A DNA stretch of 21,719 nucleotides from JAXFQS01 sp034178815. Its GTDB lineage: Bacteria > Verrucomicrobiota > Kiritimatiellia > RFP12 > DVOR01. The position numbers and the translations under genes are program-made. Location of the stretch: the NCBI GenBank assembly GCA_034178815.1, contig JAXFQS010000111.1, forward strand, positions 1 to 21,719. The letters are read 5' to 3'. The notes under the pieces were generated by a model that was not told the origin of the DNA, did not search any database, and saw only the letters and a program-made list of their open reading frames with translations. Positions 13,159 to 21,268 of this stretch are shown here, one piece after another (the stretch's first letter is position 1; each line of letters begins with the position of its first letter).

Positions 13159-14432
13159 TGACCGGGCAAAACCTTCGTTTGCGCCTAGTGGGGTGCGCGT
13201 TTCTGGCGAGCGGGTTCATTGCCTTGTTGGTTTCAACCGGTGTAGTTTGGGCCTGCTATGGTCACTTGATGAGTGATGTCCAGTCTCGGTTGGTGCGGGT
13301 GACAGGTCAGTTGCAGGACGAGTATTTGGCCTGTGGGGGCTATACGCCGGCGTTCATAGCGCACATGGACGAGGATGTGCAGGAACACGACGCCCGGCGG
13401 ACATTTATCCTTCTGACCGATTCCAACGGGGCTGTCCGTCATGCGACGCCTATGCCTGGGGGCTTTCGCGCCCGTTTGCAGCATCAATTATTGACCAGCC
13501 GTTTCCGTGGTCGTGTCTATACAGAACGGGAGGAGCAGAAGCCTTCTTCGCACGGGGCTTTGCGCTACTTGTCCCGCCCGCTGCACGATGGTTGCCGCAT
13601 CACATTGGCGTTGGAGGTGACGAACACGGAGCGTTTTCTGATTTTCCTGACCTGCGTACTTGGGGTAATGTCCCTAGTCAGCAGTCTCTGTTCCATGGTC
13701 TTTGCCTGGCTGATTGGGGGGCGTATTCTGGGCTTGAATCGTTTGGTGGATGAGAAAGATCGAGCTTATTCAGAGCTGCGGCGGCTGACGGACGATATCG
13801 GCCACGACCTGCGCACGCCGCTGACGCGTCTGGGTATGGCCGCCGAGAGTGCCGTCTCGGGCGGGGCCTTGAGGGAGCCGTTACCTCAACTGGTGATGGA
13901 GGAGTGCTCTTCGATGATTGAATTAATCAACACGATGCTGACCATTTCGCAGACAGAGGCGCAGGTGCACCGTACGCCTCGGGAACCCCTTGAGTTACGC
14001 GCCCTTGTCCTGCGTTCGCTTGAAGTCTACCAACCGTTGGCCGAGGACAGCCGCATCCGGCTCATGGGCGACTTGCCACCTGATGCAATCTGGTTCTCGG
14101 GGCACAAGGCGCGGCTCCAGCAACTGTTGGGAAATCTACTCGACAATGCGCTCAAGTTCACATCTTCCGGAGGCTCGATTCGCGTTCGGCTGGCGGTTTC
14201 CGGCGGTGAGATTACCCTTCGCGTCGAGGATGATGGATGCGGCATTGCACCAGCCGATGTGCCTCGGGTATTCGACCGTTTCTGGCGGGGAGAAGCCGCC
14301 CGGCACAAGCCGGGGAATGGCTTGGGGCTCTCCCTAGTGAAGGCAATCGTGACCTCCTACGGCGGCAATATCCGGTGCGAGTCGGCGCTCGGGAAGGGAA
14401 CGATTTTCTCTATTCGTTTGCCGCAGGGCTAG
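13158..14432 (+). CDS. sensor histidine kinase
   Basis: The protein has 424 residues from ATG 13158, which overlaps the regulator stop by one base. The frame extends further upstream inside the regulator gene, but the overlap start gives a clean N-terminus. Membrane segment 1 lies at about 10-33, followed by a periplasmic sensor part (about 34-155), membrane segment 2 (about 160-187), a HAMP-like linker, HisKA with IGHDLRTPLTRL (His216), and an ATPase domain with N-box LLDNALKF (Asn330), G1 DDGCGIAP and G2 GNGLGLSL. It is an orthodox kinase paired with the response regulator. The periplasmic domain shows no recognisable ligand motif, so the signal is unknown. Confidence 0.95.
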   Translation: MTGQNLRLRLVGCAFLASGFIALLVSTGVVWACYGHLMSDVQSRLVRVTGQLQDEYLACGGYTPAFIAHMDEDVQEHDARRTFILLTDSNGAVRHATPMPGGFRARLQHQLLTSRFRGRVYTEREEQKPSSHGALRYLSRPLHDGCRITLALEVTNTERFLIFLTCVLGVMSLVSSLCSMVFAWLIGGRILGLNRLVDEKDRAYSELRRLTDDIGHDLRTPLTRLGMAAESAVSGGALREPLPQLVMEECSSMIELINTMLTISQTEAQVHRTPREPLELRALVLRSLEVYQPLAEDSRIRLMGDLPPDAIWFSGHKARLQQLLGNLLDNALKFTSSGGSIRVRLAVSGGEITLRVEDDGCGIAPADVPRVFDRFWRGEAARHKPGNGLGLSLVKAIVTSYGGNIRCESALGKGTIFSIRLPQG

Positions 14433-14435
14433 TGA

Positions 14436-14475
14436 AGCAAAAACGCGGGATGGCTGACATGCCCTCTCGCGTTTC
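14436..14475 (-). terminator. rho-independent terminator of tRNA-Ala, possibly bidirectional
   Basis: AAACGCG (14441-14447) pairs perfectly with CGCGTTT (14468-14474). Read on the minus strand, the stem is followed by a run of five T, so it should end tRNA-Ala transcription. On the plus strand only three T follow, so termination of the sensor-kinase transcript would be weaker. The loop contains a second short pairing, GGG with CCC. Confidence 0.7.
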
Positions 14476-14488
14476 CTGAAACCTTGTC

Positions 14489-14564
14489 TGGTGGAGCGAA
14501 GGGGATTCGAACCCCTGACCCCCACGTTGCGAACGTGATGCTCTACCAACTGAGCTACCGCCCC
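14489..14564 (-). tRNA. tRNA-Ala (anticodon CGC)
   Basis: This is a 76-base cloverleaf on the minus strand with encoded CCA and discriminator A. The acceptor stem GGGGCGG/TCGCTCC includes the G3-U70 pair that identifies alanine tRNAs. The anticodon loop TTCGCAA gives CGC, which reads GCG. The D-arm TAGCTCAGTTGGTAGAGC and T-loop TTCGAAT are standard. It has its own promoter and terminator. Confidence 0.97.
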
Positions 14565-14580
14565 ATAAAGGTTGAGGCGT

Positions 14581-14609
14581 ATTATGGACTTTTCCCTGTT
14601 CAGTGTCAA
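14581..14609 (-). promoter_or_regulatory. promoter of tRNA-Ala
   Basis: On the minus strand, TTGACA (14609-14604) and CATAAT (14586-14581) are 17 bases apart. The predicted start is near 14574, about 10 bases before the mature tRNA, the same layout as the tRNA-Pro promoter. Confidence 0.85.
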
Positions 14610-14676
14610 GCAAAAGCCTTCGGGCGCGGAAAGAATCTGACGGAAAGGCTTTCGGGGGAGGATTGGTTGCTAGGAT

Positions 14677-14705
14677 TTGCCTTTGCACGATGCTTTTGTT
14701 AGAAT
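14677..14705 (+). promoter_or_regulatory. promoter of the UDP-glucuronate decarboxylase gene
   Basis: TTGCCT (14677-14682) and TAGAAT (14700-14705) are 17 bases apart, with TG one base before the -10 box (extended -10). The predicted start is at 14712 or 14713. An ATG at 14713 opens an 8-codon ORF (MPRLMRAE, stop 14737-14739) before the main gene. AAAGG about 9 bases before ATG 14752 can serve the main gene. Confidence 0.6.
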
Positions 14706-14751
14706 AGCCGCGATGCCCCGATTGATGCGGGCAGAGTGAAAGGCAGCGCGT

Positions 14752-15738
14752 ATGGCATTGGCGACGAAAAAGATTCTCATCACGGGGGGCGCGGGGTTCA
14801 TTGGCTCGCACTTGGCCCGCTGCCTGCTGGGGCAGGGGCACGAGGTCACCGTGATGGACAATCTGTTCACGGGAACGAAGGCGAATATCTACGATTTGTC
14901 GGACAATCGGCGATTCACTTTCATTCTGCACGATGTGACGCAACCGTTCTGGGGACAGTTCGACGAGATCTACAATCTTGCCTGTCCGGCCTCCCCGGTT
15001 CATTACCAGCGCAACCCGGTCGAGACCATCAAGACCTCCTTTCTCGGCATGATGAATGTCCTTGAACTGGCGCTCAAGACGAAGGCCCGCGTCCTGCACA
15101 CGACCACCTCCGAGGTCTACGGTGATCCGCTTGTCCACCCTCAGCCCGAATCCTACTGGGGCAATGTCAACACCATCGGGCCTCGTTCCTGTTATGACGA
15201 GGGTAAACGCGCCGCCGAGACGCTCGCTTTGGACTATTCCCGGGAGTACGGGGTCGATGTGCGCATGGTGCGCATCTTCAACACCTATGGCCCGCACATG
15301 CACCCGGCAGATGGGCGGGTGATTTCCAACTTTATCATGCAGGCGCTGCGCGACCAGCCCATCACGCTCTACGGGGACGGCTCCCAGACGCGCAGTTTTC
15401 AGTATGTCGATGACTTGCTCGACGCGATGCTCAAGTTCATGTCCCTCTCGCCGGATGTCTTGTCCGACTTCTTCTCGTCGCACGGCATGCTCGTGCCGCT
15501 CCTGAATGTGGGAAATCCCGGCGAGTACACCATCCGACAGTTGGCCGAACAGACGCTCCAACTCCTCCCCGAAAGCAAGAGCCAACTCGTCTTCGAGCCT
15601 TTGCCCAAGGATGACCCCAAGCGGCGCAAGCCGGACATCACCCTTGCCAAGCAACTGTTGGACTGGGAACCTCGCGTTCCGCTGGCCGAGGGGCTCCAGA
15701 AGACCATCGCCTACTTCCGCGACTTCGCTTCGCGCTGA
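14752..15738 (+). CDS. UDP-glucuronate decarboxylase (UDP-xylose synthase)
   Basis: This 328-residue extended short-chain dehydrogenase converts UDP-glucuronate to UDP-xylose with bound NAD. The Rossmann motif ITGGAGFIGSH is at 10-20. The UXS-typical VMDNLFTGTKANI and NLACPASPVHYQ(R)NPVET are present, followed by TTTSEVYGDP and the catalytic Tyr148 and Lys152 in YDEGKR, then RIFNTYGPHM and SRSFQYVDD-like SQTRSFQYVDDL. The length matches soluble bacterial enzymes. It is monocistronic on the plus strand. UDP-xylose would feed cell-surface polysaccharide, possibly the glycosyltransferase pair in this window, though nothing in the sequence proves that link. Confidence 0.95.
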   Translation: MALATKKILITGGAGFIGSHLARCLLGQGHEVTVMDNLFTGTKANIYDLSDNRRFTFILHDVTQPFWGQFDEIYNLACPASPVHYQRNPVETIKTSFLGMMNVLELALKTKARVLHTTTSEVYGDPLVHPQPESYWGNVNTIGPRSCYDEGKRAAETLALDYSREYGVDVRMVRIFNTYGPHMHPADGRVISNFIMQALRDQPITLYGDGSQTRSFQYVDDLLDAMLKFMSLSPDVLSDFFSSHGMLVPLLNVGNPGEYTIRQLAEQTLQLLPESKSQLVFEPLPKDDPKRRKPDITLAKQLLDWEPRVPLAEGLQKTIAYFRDFASR

Positions 15739-15743
15739 CCCAA

Positions 15744-15814
15744 CCCCGTAAAAGGTTGGCATCTTCGCCCCTAGACGGTTGCCACAGCCGGCCCCTGGAG
15801 GTTACCACCTCCGG
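15744..15814. repeat. three tandem 23-24-base repeats with hairpin between converging genes
   Basis: Three consecutive units start with CCCC and carry GGTTGGCATC, GGTTGCCAC or GGTTACCAC in the middle (15744-15767, 15768-15791, 15792-15814). The last contains a perfect inverted repeat, GGAGGT-TACC-ACCTCC. They fill the gap between the UDP-xylose synthase gene and the converging minus-strand operon. The last hairpin could help end transcription from either side, although only a short T-run follows. Confidence 0.55.
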
Positions 15815-15820
15815 CAGGCT

Positions 15821-16174
15821 TTAGCGCATACGAGCCGAGCGAATATGTTGGTTGGTGTTGCGCCCCTTGATTTCCAGGACCCAATCCATCGGGAAGCGGT
15901 GTGCGCGCACCGTCACATCAAGGCTCTTCCCTGGCGGCAAATCGAAGCGGTTGGTTGAGATGCCGATGCCTTCGATTGGTTCGCCCGTGCGGCGGACAAA
16001 CCTCAGCACAACTGATTCGGCCGTTTGCCCGCCATCGTTTGAGACAGCGACAAGCAATGTGTCGGCGTCCTGCTTCCGTTCGTAGCGGTGGATTGCGCTG
16101 ATGGAAGTATTCCCAGCCGAAGCGAATGTCAGAGGAAGATGCGCAAGCGCCAAGAGTGCCAAGAAGCGGTTCAT
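15821..16174 (-). CDS. small secreted protein of unknown function
   Basis: The protein has 117 residues. The N-terminus is a typical signal peptide (MNRFLALLALAHLPLTFASA, cleavage likely after residue 20) with no lipobox cysteine. The remainder is predicted mostly beta, with segments such as TLLVAVSNDGGQTAESVVLR and LPPGKSLDVTVRA that resemble an immunoglobulin-like or CARDB-type fold, but I do not recognise a family. It begins 8 bases after the mutS stop, with AAGG overlapping that stop, so it is the last gene of the ychF-rnr-mutS unit. Confidence 0.72.
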   Translation of the reverse strand: MNRFLALLALAHLPLTFASAGNTSISAIHRYERKQDADTLLVAVSNDGGQTAESVVLRFVRRTGEPIEGIGISTNRFDLPPGKSLDVTVRAHRFPMDWVLEIKGRNTNQHIRSARMR

Positions 16175-16182
16175 CGCCGACC

Positions 16183-18678
16183 TTAGAAGTCCATCAGCAG
16201 TTGATTGGGATTTTCCGGCTTGCGGCGGGCCTGGCGCGTTTGGGCGAGTTTCGGCATCGCGCCCGGATCGAGTTCGTTGTCCTCAAGATTGGCGAGAATC
16301 TCCTTCGCCCGGTCGATGACGGCCGGAGGCATACCCGCCAGGCGCGCGACATGAATGCCGTAACTCTTGTCCGCGCAGCCGGGAACAATGCGCCGCAGGA
16401 AGACAATCGAGTCGCCGCGCTCCCGAACCTGTACCGTGTAATTCTTCACCCCCGACAGCCCGCGTGCCAAGTCGGTCAGTTCGTGATAGTGCGTAGCAAA
16501 GAGGGTTCGAGCCTTGACCGCGGTCGTATTGTGCAGATATTCCGCGACCGACCATGCTAGGGAAATGCCGTCGAAGGTGCTAGTGCCTCGCCCCAATTCG
16601 TCGAGCACCACAAGACTCTGTGGCGTGGCATTGTTGAGAATGTTGGCGGCCTCCTGCATCTCCACCATAAAGGTGCTCCGCCCCTTCGCTAGTTCGTCCC
16701 CCGCCCCGACACGCGTGAACACCTTGTCGGCAATGCCGATGCGCGCCTCCCGGGCCGGAACCCACGAACCCGCCTGAGCCATAATCAGGATGAGCGCGAC
16801 CTGTCGGATATAGGTGGATTTGCCCGCCATATTCGGCCCCGTAATCAAAATCAACTGGTGGTCGGTGGCGTTCAGCTGCGTATCGTTCGCAATAAATCGT
16901 TCCGCGTTCGGCAACTGCTCCACGACTGGGTGCCGCCCGTCTTTAATCTCAAGAACCGGGTCGACGGTCATCAGCGGGCGGACATAACCCAGGGCAAGCG
17001 CACGGTCGGCAAAAGCAGTCAGCACATCGGTCGTTGCAATCGCTTGCGCGCTCCGCCGGATACCTGCTGCAAATGCCAGCGCCTCGGCTCGAAGTTCCTG
17101 GAAAAGTTGCTGCTCCAGAGCAATGGCCTTGTCCTGCGCCCCGAAGATTTTCTGCTCGTACTCCTTGAGTTCAGGAGTGATATAGCGCTCCGCGTTCACC
17201 AGCGTCTGGCGGCGTTCATACTCGGGTGGAACCAGGGCGGTCTGCCCCTTGGAGACCTCGATATAGTAGCCGAAAACCCGATTGTGGCGAACCTTGAGCC
17301 CCTTGATGCCCGTGCGTTCTGCCTCCTTGGCCTGATACTGCGCCAGCCAGCCATGACCTTCTGCGGAAAGCGCCCGCAATTCATCAAGGTCGCGGTTCCA
17401 TCCTTCCGCAATCATCCCGCCTTCTTTGGTAGAGACCGGAGGCGTTTCCACCAACGCCTTGTCAATGCGTGCGGCCAGCTCAGGAAGCGGTTCGATGGCT
17501 TCAGCCAGCCCGCCCAGAAGCCCCGATTGCCCCTGCGAAAAAGCCGCAATCCGCTCCTTCAGGGCGGGAAGGGGAAGCAAGGAAACACCCAATCCCTTCA
17601 AGTCCCTTGCGTTTCCGCTGCCGGCCTCTAGACGCGTCAGAAGCCGTTCCAAATCGTGTACCGAGCGCAGAAGATTCTGAAGTGCCGTCAGTTCCAATCG
17701 TCCAGCGACAAGTTGCCCGACCGCTTCGTGGCGGGAGACAATCGCCTCAAGTTTCCCCAGCGGCCGTGCAAGCCAATTGCGCAGAAGCCTAGCGCCCATG
17801 GGCGTATGCGTCGTGTCCAGTACGCCCAGCAGCGTATCCGCCAAAGGTTTCCCGCGCAGGGGAAGAATGTCCAGATTGTTGACCGTAGAGGCGTCCAGCG
17901 TCAGAAAATCCCCAGAGTTGCGGAGTTGGATGGAGCGGATGTGCCCCGTTTGGTTGCGCAAAGTCTCCCCGACATAATAGAGCAAACCTCCCGCCGCGCG
18001 GATAACCCCCGTCTTCTCTTGGCATCCGAAGCCGTCCAGCGATTGAACGCCAAAGTGCCGCACGAGCAAATCATAGGCCGCATCGCGCGAAAAGGTCCAC
18101 TCCTCGGCGGTTGTCACCGGACAGGCAAGGCCGCTGAGCCACGGAAGCCGCTCGCATCCTTCCGGTACCAGACACTCGCTGGGATTGTATCGCAAAAGCG
18201 CTTGGGAGAACTCCTCTGGAGTCTCGAACTCTTCGGCGGACAAGTCACCCGTGGATAGGTCGAGCAGTGCCAGAGCCTTGGGCTTGGCATCCGGGGCAAG
18301 CGCCAGCAGATAGTTGTTCCGGGTTGCGTCTAGGAGCCCATCTTCGAAGATGGTGCCGGGGGTTACAATGCGCGTCACCTCGCGTCGGACGATACCCTTT
18401 GCGGTCGCAGGATCCTCCAACTGTTCGCAAATCGCGGCTTTTAGTCCCGCCTTGACTAGCTTGGACAAGTAGGCTTCAATCGCGTGGTAGGGCACCCCGC
18501 ACATAGGCGCTCCGCCGCGGTGCGTCAGCGTAAGCCCCAAGACCTCCGAGGCAATCTTGGCATCCTCGAAGAACATCTCATAGAAGTCTCCCAGACGAAA
18601 CATCAGGATGGCGTCCTTGGCATTTTCGGTCTTGATTCGCCGGTATTGGCGCATCATGGGGGTCAGTTCTTCGGCCAT
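16183..18678 (-). CDS. mutS: DNA mismatch repair protein MutS
   Basis: This 831-residue protein is full length for MutS1. The mismatch-binding Phe-x-Glu is intact in GDFYEMF (Phe32, Glu34). The connector, lever and clamp regions are followed by the ATPase with Walker A GPNMAGKST (614-622), Walker B DELGRGTSTFDG and the signature FATHYHELTD. A C-terminal tail follows (about 780-831) without a clear tetramer motif. The gene lies 6 bases after the release-factor-like gene and lacks a clear ribosome-binding site. mutL is not in the window. Confidence 0.98.
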   Translation of the reverse strand: MAEELTPMMRQYRRIKTENAKDAILMFRLGDFYEMFFEDAKIASEVLGLTLTHRGGAPMCGVPYHAIEAYLSKLVKAGLKAAICEQLEDPATAKGIVRREVTRIVTPGTIFEDGLLDATRNNYLLALAPDAKPKALALLDLSTGDLSAEEFETPEEFSQALLRYNPSECLVPEGCERLPWLSGLACPVTTAEEWTFSRDAAYDLLVRHFGVQSLDGFGCQEKTGVIRAAGGLLYYVGETLRNQTGHIRSIQLRNSGDFLTLDASTVNNLDILPLRGKPLADTLLGVLDTTHTPMGARLLRNWLARPLGKLEAIVSRHEAVGQLVAGRLELTALQNLLRSVHDLERLLTRLEAGSGNARDLKGLGVSLLPLPALKERIAAFSQGQSGLLGGLAEAIEPLPELAARIDKALVETPPVSTKEGGMIAEGWNRDLDELRALSAEGHGWLAQYQAKEAERTGIKGLKVRHNRVFGYYIEVSKGQTALVPPEYERRQTLVNAERYITPELKEYEQKIFGAQDKAIALEQQLFQELRAEALAFAAGIRRSAQAIATTDVLTAFADRALALGYVRPLMTVDPVLEIKDGRHPVVEQLPNAERFIANDTQLNATDHQLILITGPNMAGKSTYIRQVALILIMAQAGSWVPAREARIGIADKVFTRVGAGDELAKGRSTFMVEMQEAANILNNATPQSLVVLDELGRGTSTFDGISLAWSVAEYLHNTTAVKARTLFATHYHELTDLARGLSGVKNYTVQVRERGDSIVFLRRIVPGCADKSYGIHVARLAGMPPAVIDRAKEILANLEDNELDPGAMPKLAQTRQARRKPENPNQLLMDF

Positions 18679-18684
18679 GGGTGA

Positions 18685-19092
18685 CTATTCTTTGACAGGC
18701 CGCCGGCGTGCGGCCTTTTTTTCTGCGTGGATGCGTTTGTCCGCGACCATTTTTGCCTTCTGCCGCCGAGACTTGGTGCGTTTCCGTCGCCGCTCTTTCT
18801 CGATTGCCTGCTGGCGGGCGGAGCGTTCGCCTTCGATGGTTTCAAGCAACCGATCGGCCAATAGCCGGCGTGCAACCCAGCGGTTGGTTTCCCGAGAACG
18901 GGTCTCGGCGCATTTGACAATGAGACCGGACGGATGGTGTTTGAGGCGGACGGTGGATGAGGTCTTATTGGTCTTTTGTCCACCGGGGCCGGCTCCTAGG
19001 ATAAAATGCTCCTCCAGGTCTTCCTCAAGCAGGCCTGCTTGGCGCATCTTCTCTTCGATGCGGCGGATGGTTTCCGGGGAGATGATGGACAT
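18685..19092 (-). CDS. release-factor-like ribosome rescue protein (MTRFR/ArfB type)
   Basis: The protein has 135 residues. It is a stand-alone catalytic domain of class I release factors with GGQ at 37-39 in GAGPGGQKTNKTSS, then LKHHPSGLIVKCAETRSRETNRWVARRLLADRL and a long Lys/Arg-rich tail (about 95-135). Codon-recognition domains are absent, so it should hydrolyse peptidyl-tRNA on stalled ribosomes or separated large subunits. The PSGLIVKC...TRSRETNR pattern is closer to human mitochondrial MTRFR (C12orf65) than to E. coli ArfB. I chose ATG 19092, 1 base after the rnr stop; a longer frame (to 19179) would lie inside rnr. It sits between rnr and mutS. Confidence 0.88.
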   Translation of the reverse strand: MSIISPETIRRIEEKMRQAGLLEEDLEEHFILGAGPGGQKTNKTSSTVRLKHHPSGLIVKCAETRSRETNRWVARRLLADRLLETIEGERSARQQAIEKERRRKRTKSRRQKAKMVADKRIHAEKKAARRRPVKE

Positions 19093-19093
19093 G

Positions 19094-21247
19094 TTAGCGC
19101 TGACGGGAGGACTTGGTGCGTTTTGACGAGGGTGGGGATGCTTTGAAAACGGGGCGAAAGTCGGCACGGCGGGCGTCAAAGTCTACCCGTTCGACCTGCA
19201 CGCGCAACGATTGTCCGACGCAATAGGTGGTCTGTCCGTCGCTGAGGGTCTCTTGATACTCATTGTATCGAAGGTGCCTGCCGGCGAAGGCCGAGGTGTG
19301 AACCATTCCCGAAATCTGAAGGTCGAGAATGTCGACGAAGATGCCAAACTTTTTAACCGCGACAATGACCGCCTCGTAGGGCAGGGGACGCTGATCATCG
19401 AGTTGTTGTTGCAGGAAGCGGAACTTCTTGATTTCGAGCAAGGCCCGGGAAGCTTCGTCAGCAACCATTTCGCACTCGGATGCATTGATGGCGGCGAGTT
19501 TGAGGTAATTGTCTGGCAACCGTCCGCCTTTGCCGTTGGAGGCCAAATAGTCCGCGAGTTGGCGGTGGAGGACCAAATCGGGGTAGCGGCGGATGGGCGA
19601 GGTGAAGTGTGAGTAGTACTTGAGGGCAAGCCCAAAATGACCGTGCGCTTCTGAGGAGTAGACGGCCCGTTTGAGACTGCGCAGTACGGCCGTGTGGATG
19701 GTGTGTCTAAGCGGGTGTTCGGCCGTCTGCTTGAGAAATGCGGCGAGATTTTTCGGGTTGGAAAGGTCGCCGTGCTTTAGTCCGAGTGCGTCGAGTTTGG
19801 GGTAAAGTTCTTCGAGTTTTTCCGGGTCTGGCGGTTCGTGAAGGCGGGCTAGGATGTGGATGCCTTTGACGGTAAGTTCCGTCGCGACGGCTTCGTTTGC
19901 CGCCACCATAAAGGCTTCAATGAGTTGGTGGGCTTCGTCGTTCGGCACTGGGCGAATGCCGACCATTCGCCCAGTGTCATCGAGGACTACTTCGGTCTCC
20001 TGAGAGGCGAGTTCTAGCCCCCCGTTCTTTTCGCGCCGTGCGCGGAGTTGCTTGGCGAGCGTATTGGCCGATTGCAGGAGTTCGGCGACGCCAGGGGCAA
20101 GTTCGATTCCTTCCGGCTGATTGCCGCCGAGGATGGCAAGGGCTTGCTCGTAGGTGAGACGCTGGGCTGAGCGGATAATGGTCTTGGCGAAATGCCTCGC
20201 GACGGCTCTTCCGTTGGCATCGTAGTCAATGAATGCGCTGAAGGTCAGACGGACGGCATTGGGCTGGAGTGAGCAGACTCCATTGGAGAGTTGCTCGGGA
20301 AGCATGGGAATGACGCGGTCGGCGAAATAGACGCTGGTTGCTCTCTTGGCGGCTTCGGAATCGAGTGCGGAGCGAGGTCGGATGAAGTGGGAGACATCGG
20401 CGATATGGACTCCGAGTCTGCGCTTTCCATCGGGGAGGGGTTCGAGCGAGATGGCGTCATCGAAGTCCTTGGCCCGCTCGGGGTCGATGGTGATGATGAG
20501 TTTATCTTGAAGGTCAAGACGCGGCCCCGGCTCTTGCAGATAGCGAGAGACCGTCTCGGCTTCCTGGAGGACGGGCGGCGGGAATGTCGGGGAGTAGCCG
20601 TACTGGCGCATGATGGCCAGAGTGTCGAGGGAGGGTTTGTCTGCTGGGCCAATGACATCGATGATTTTGGCGACGGGATTCCGTCCGTTTGCCATACGCT
20701 GGACGAGGCGCACGACGACGCGGTCTCCGTCCTTGGCATTGCCGGGTTCGGGGATGGCGAAGTCAGTCCGGTAGATGGGATTGATGGGGACGGCGTAGCA
20801 GGTTCGCCCGCTCTGGCGGAGCGTGGCGACAATATCGTTTTCCGCCGGGCGGGTGATGCGCACGACACGGGCGAGCGGCTCTCGGCTGGCGGACTTGGTG
20901 TTTGTTGTGGGGCGAATGTCGACGGTGTCGCCTGGGAATGCGTTGCCGGTGCACCCCTCCTCGATAAAGTAGGTGGTGTGGTCTGGGGCGGTGACGATGG
21001 CGGCCCCGCTACGCAGAAGGCGGATGGTACCACTGATGAGGTTCGCCCCCGGCCGGAAGCGGTAATTGTCTCTTCGCTTCTCTACAATGAGTCCCTGGTC
21101 AATCAGGCTCGCGAGGATGCGGCGTAGGCGCTTTTGGTGGGTGGGTTTGAAGCCAAGGGTTTTTGCAATCGCTCCGATATGCCAGGTGCGCTCGGGGTCG
21201 GATTCGAGCAGATAGCGGACGGCTTCGCTTTCGACATCGCGTTGCAT
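19094..21247 (-). CDS. rnr: ribonuclease R
   Basis: This 717-residue 3'-5' exoribonuclease of the RNase II family degrades structured RNA. It has an N-terminal winged-helix-like segment (about 1-60), cold-shock domains (about 70-225), and the RNB catalytic domain with the Asp cluster in TIDPERAKDFDD (Asp255, Asp261, Asp263, Asp264) and HIADVSHF. The C-terminal S1 domain contains VKKFGIFVDI and GMVHTSAF. A short basic tail (SSKRTKSSRQR) ends the protein. It starts 21 bases after the ychF stop, without a strong ribosome-binding site, and is followed after 1 base by the rescue factor. Confidence 0.96.
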   Translation of the reverse strand: MQRDVESEAVRYLLESDPERTWHIGAIAKTLGFKPTHQKRLRRILASLIDQGLIVEKRRDNYRFRPGANLISGTIRLLRSGAAIVTAPDHTTYFIEEGCTGNAFPGDTVDIRPTTNTKSASREPLARVVRITRPAENDIVATLRQSGRTCYAVPINPIYRTDFAIPEPGNAKDGDRVVVRLVQRMANGRNPVAKIIDVIGPADKPSLDTLAIMRQYGYSPTFPPPVLQEAETVSRYLQEPGPRLDLQDKLIITIDPERAKDFDDAISLEPLPDGKRRLGVHIADVSHFIRPRSALDSEAAKRATSVYFADRVIPMLPEQLSNGVCSLQPNAVRLTFSAFIDYDANGRAVARHFAKTIIRSAQRLTYEQALAILGGNQPEGIELAPGVAELLQSANTLAKQLRARREKNGGLELASQETEVVLDDTGRMVGIRPVPNDEAHQLIEAFMVAANEAVATELTVKGIHILARLHEPPDPEKLEELYPKLDALGLKHGDLSNPKNLAAFLKQTAEHPLRHTIHTAVLRSLKRAVYSSEAHGHFGLALKYYSHFTSPIRRYPDLVLHRQLADYLASNGKGGRLPDNYLKLAAINASECEMVADEASRALLEIKKFRFLQQQLDDQRPLPYEAVIVAVKKFGIFVDILDLQISGMVHTSAFAGRHLRYNEYQETLSDGQTTYCVGQSLRVQVERVDFDARRADFRPVFKASPPSSKRTKSSRQR

Positions 21248-21268
21248 ATCGGTGGTTGCTTTGGTGTG

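Noticed and set aside
14410..15762. Long minus-strand frame of 450 codons
   Set aside because: It spans the tRNA-Ala gene and lies opposite the whole UDP-xylose synthase gene. It is the usual antisense shadow in G+C-rich DNA.
20291..21127. Plus-strand frame of 278 codons inside rnr
   Set aside because: It is antisense to the conserved RNase R catalytic region. Its Gly/Asp/Glu-rich composition is that of a mirrored codon pattern, with no domain.
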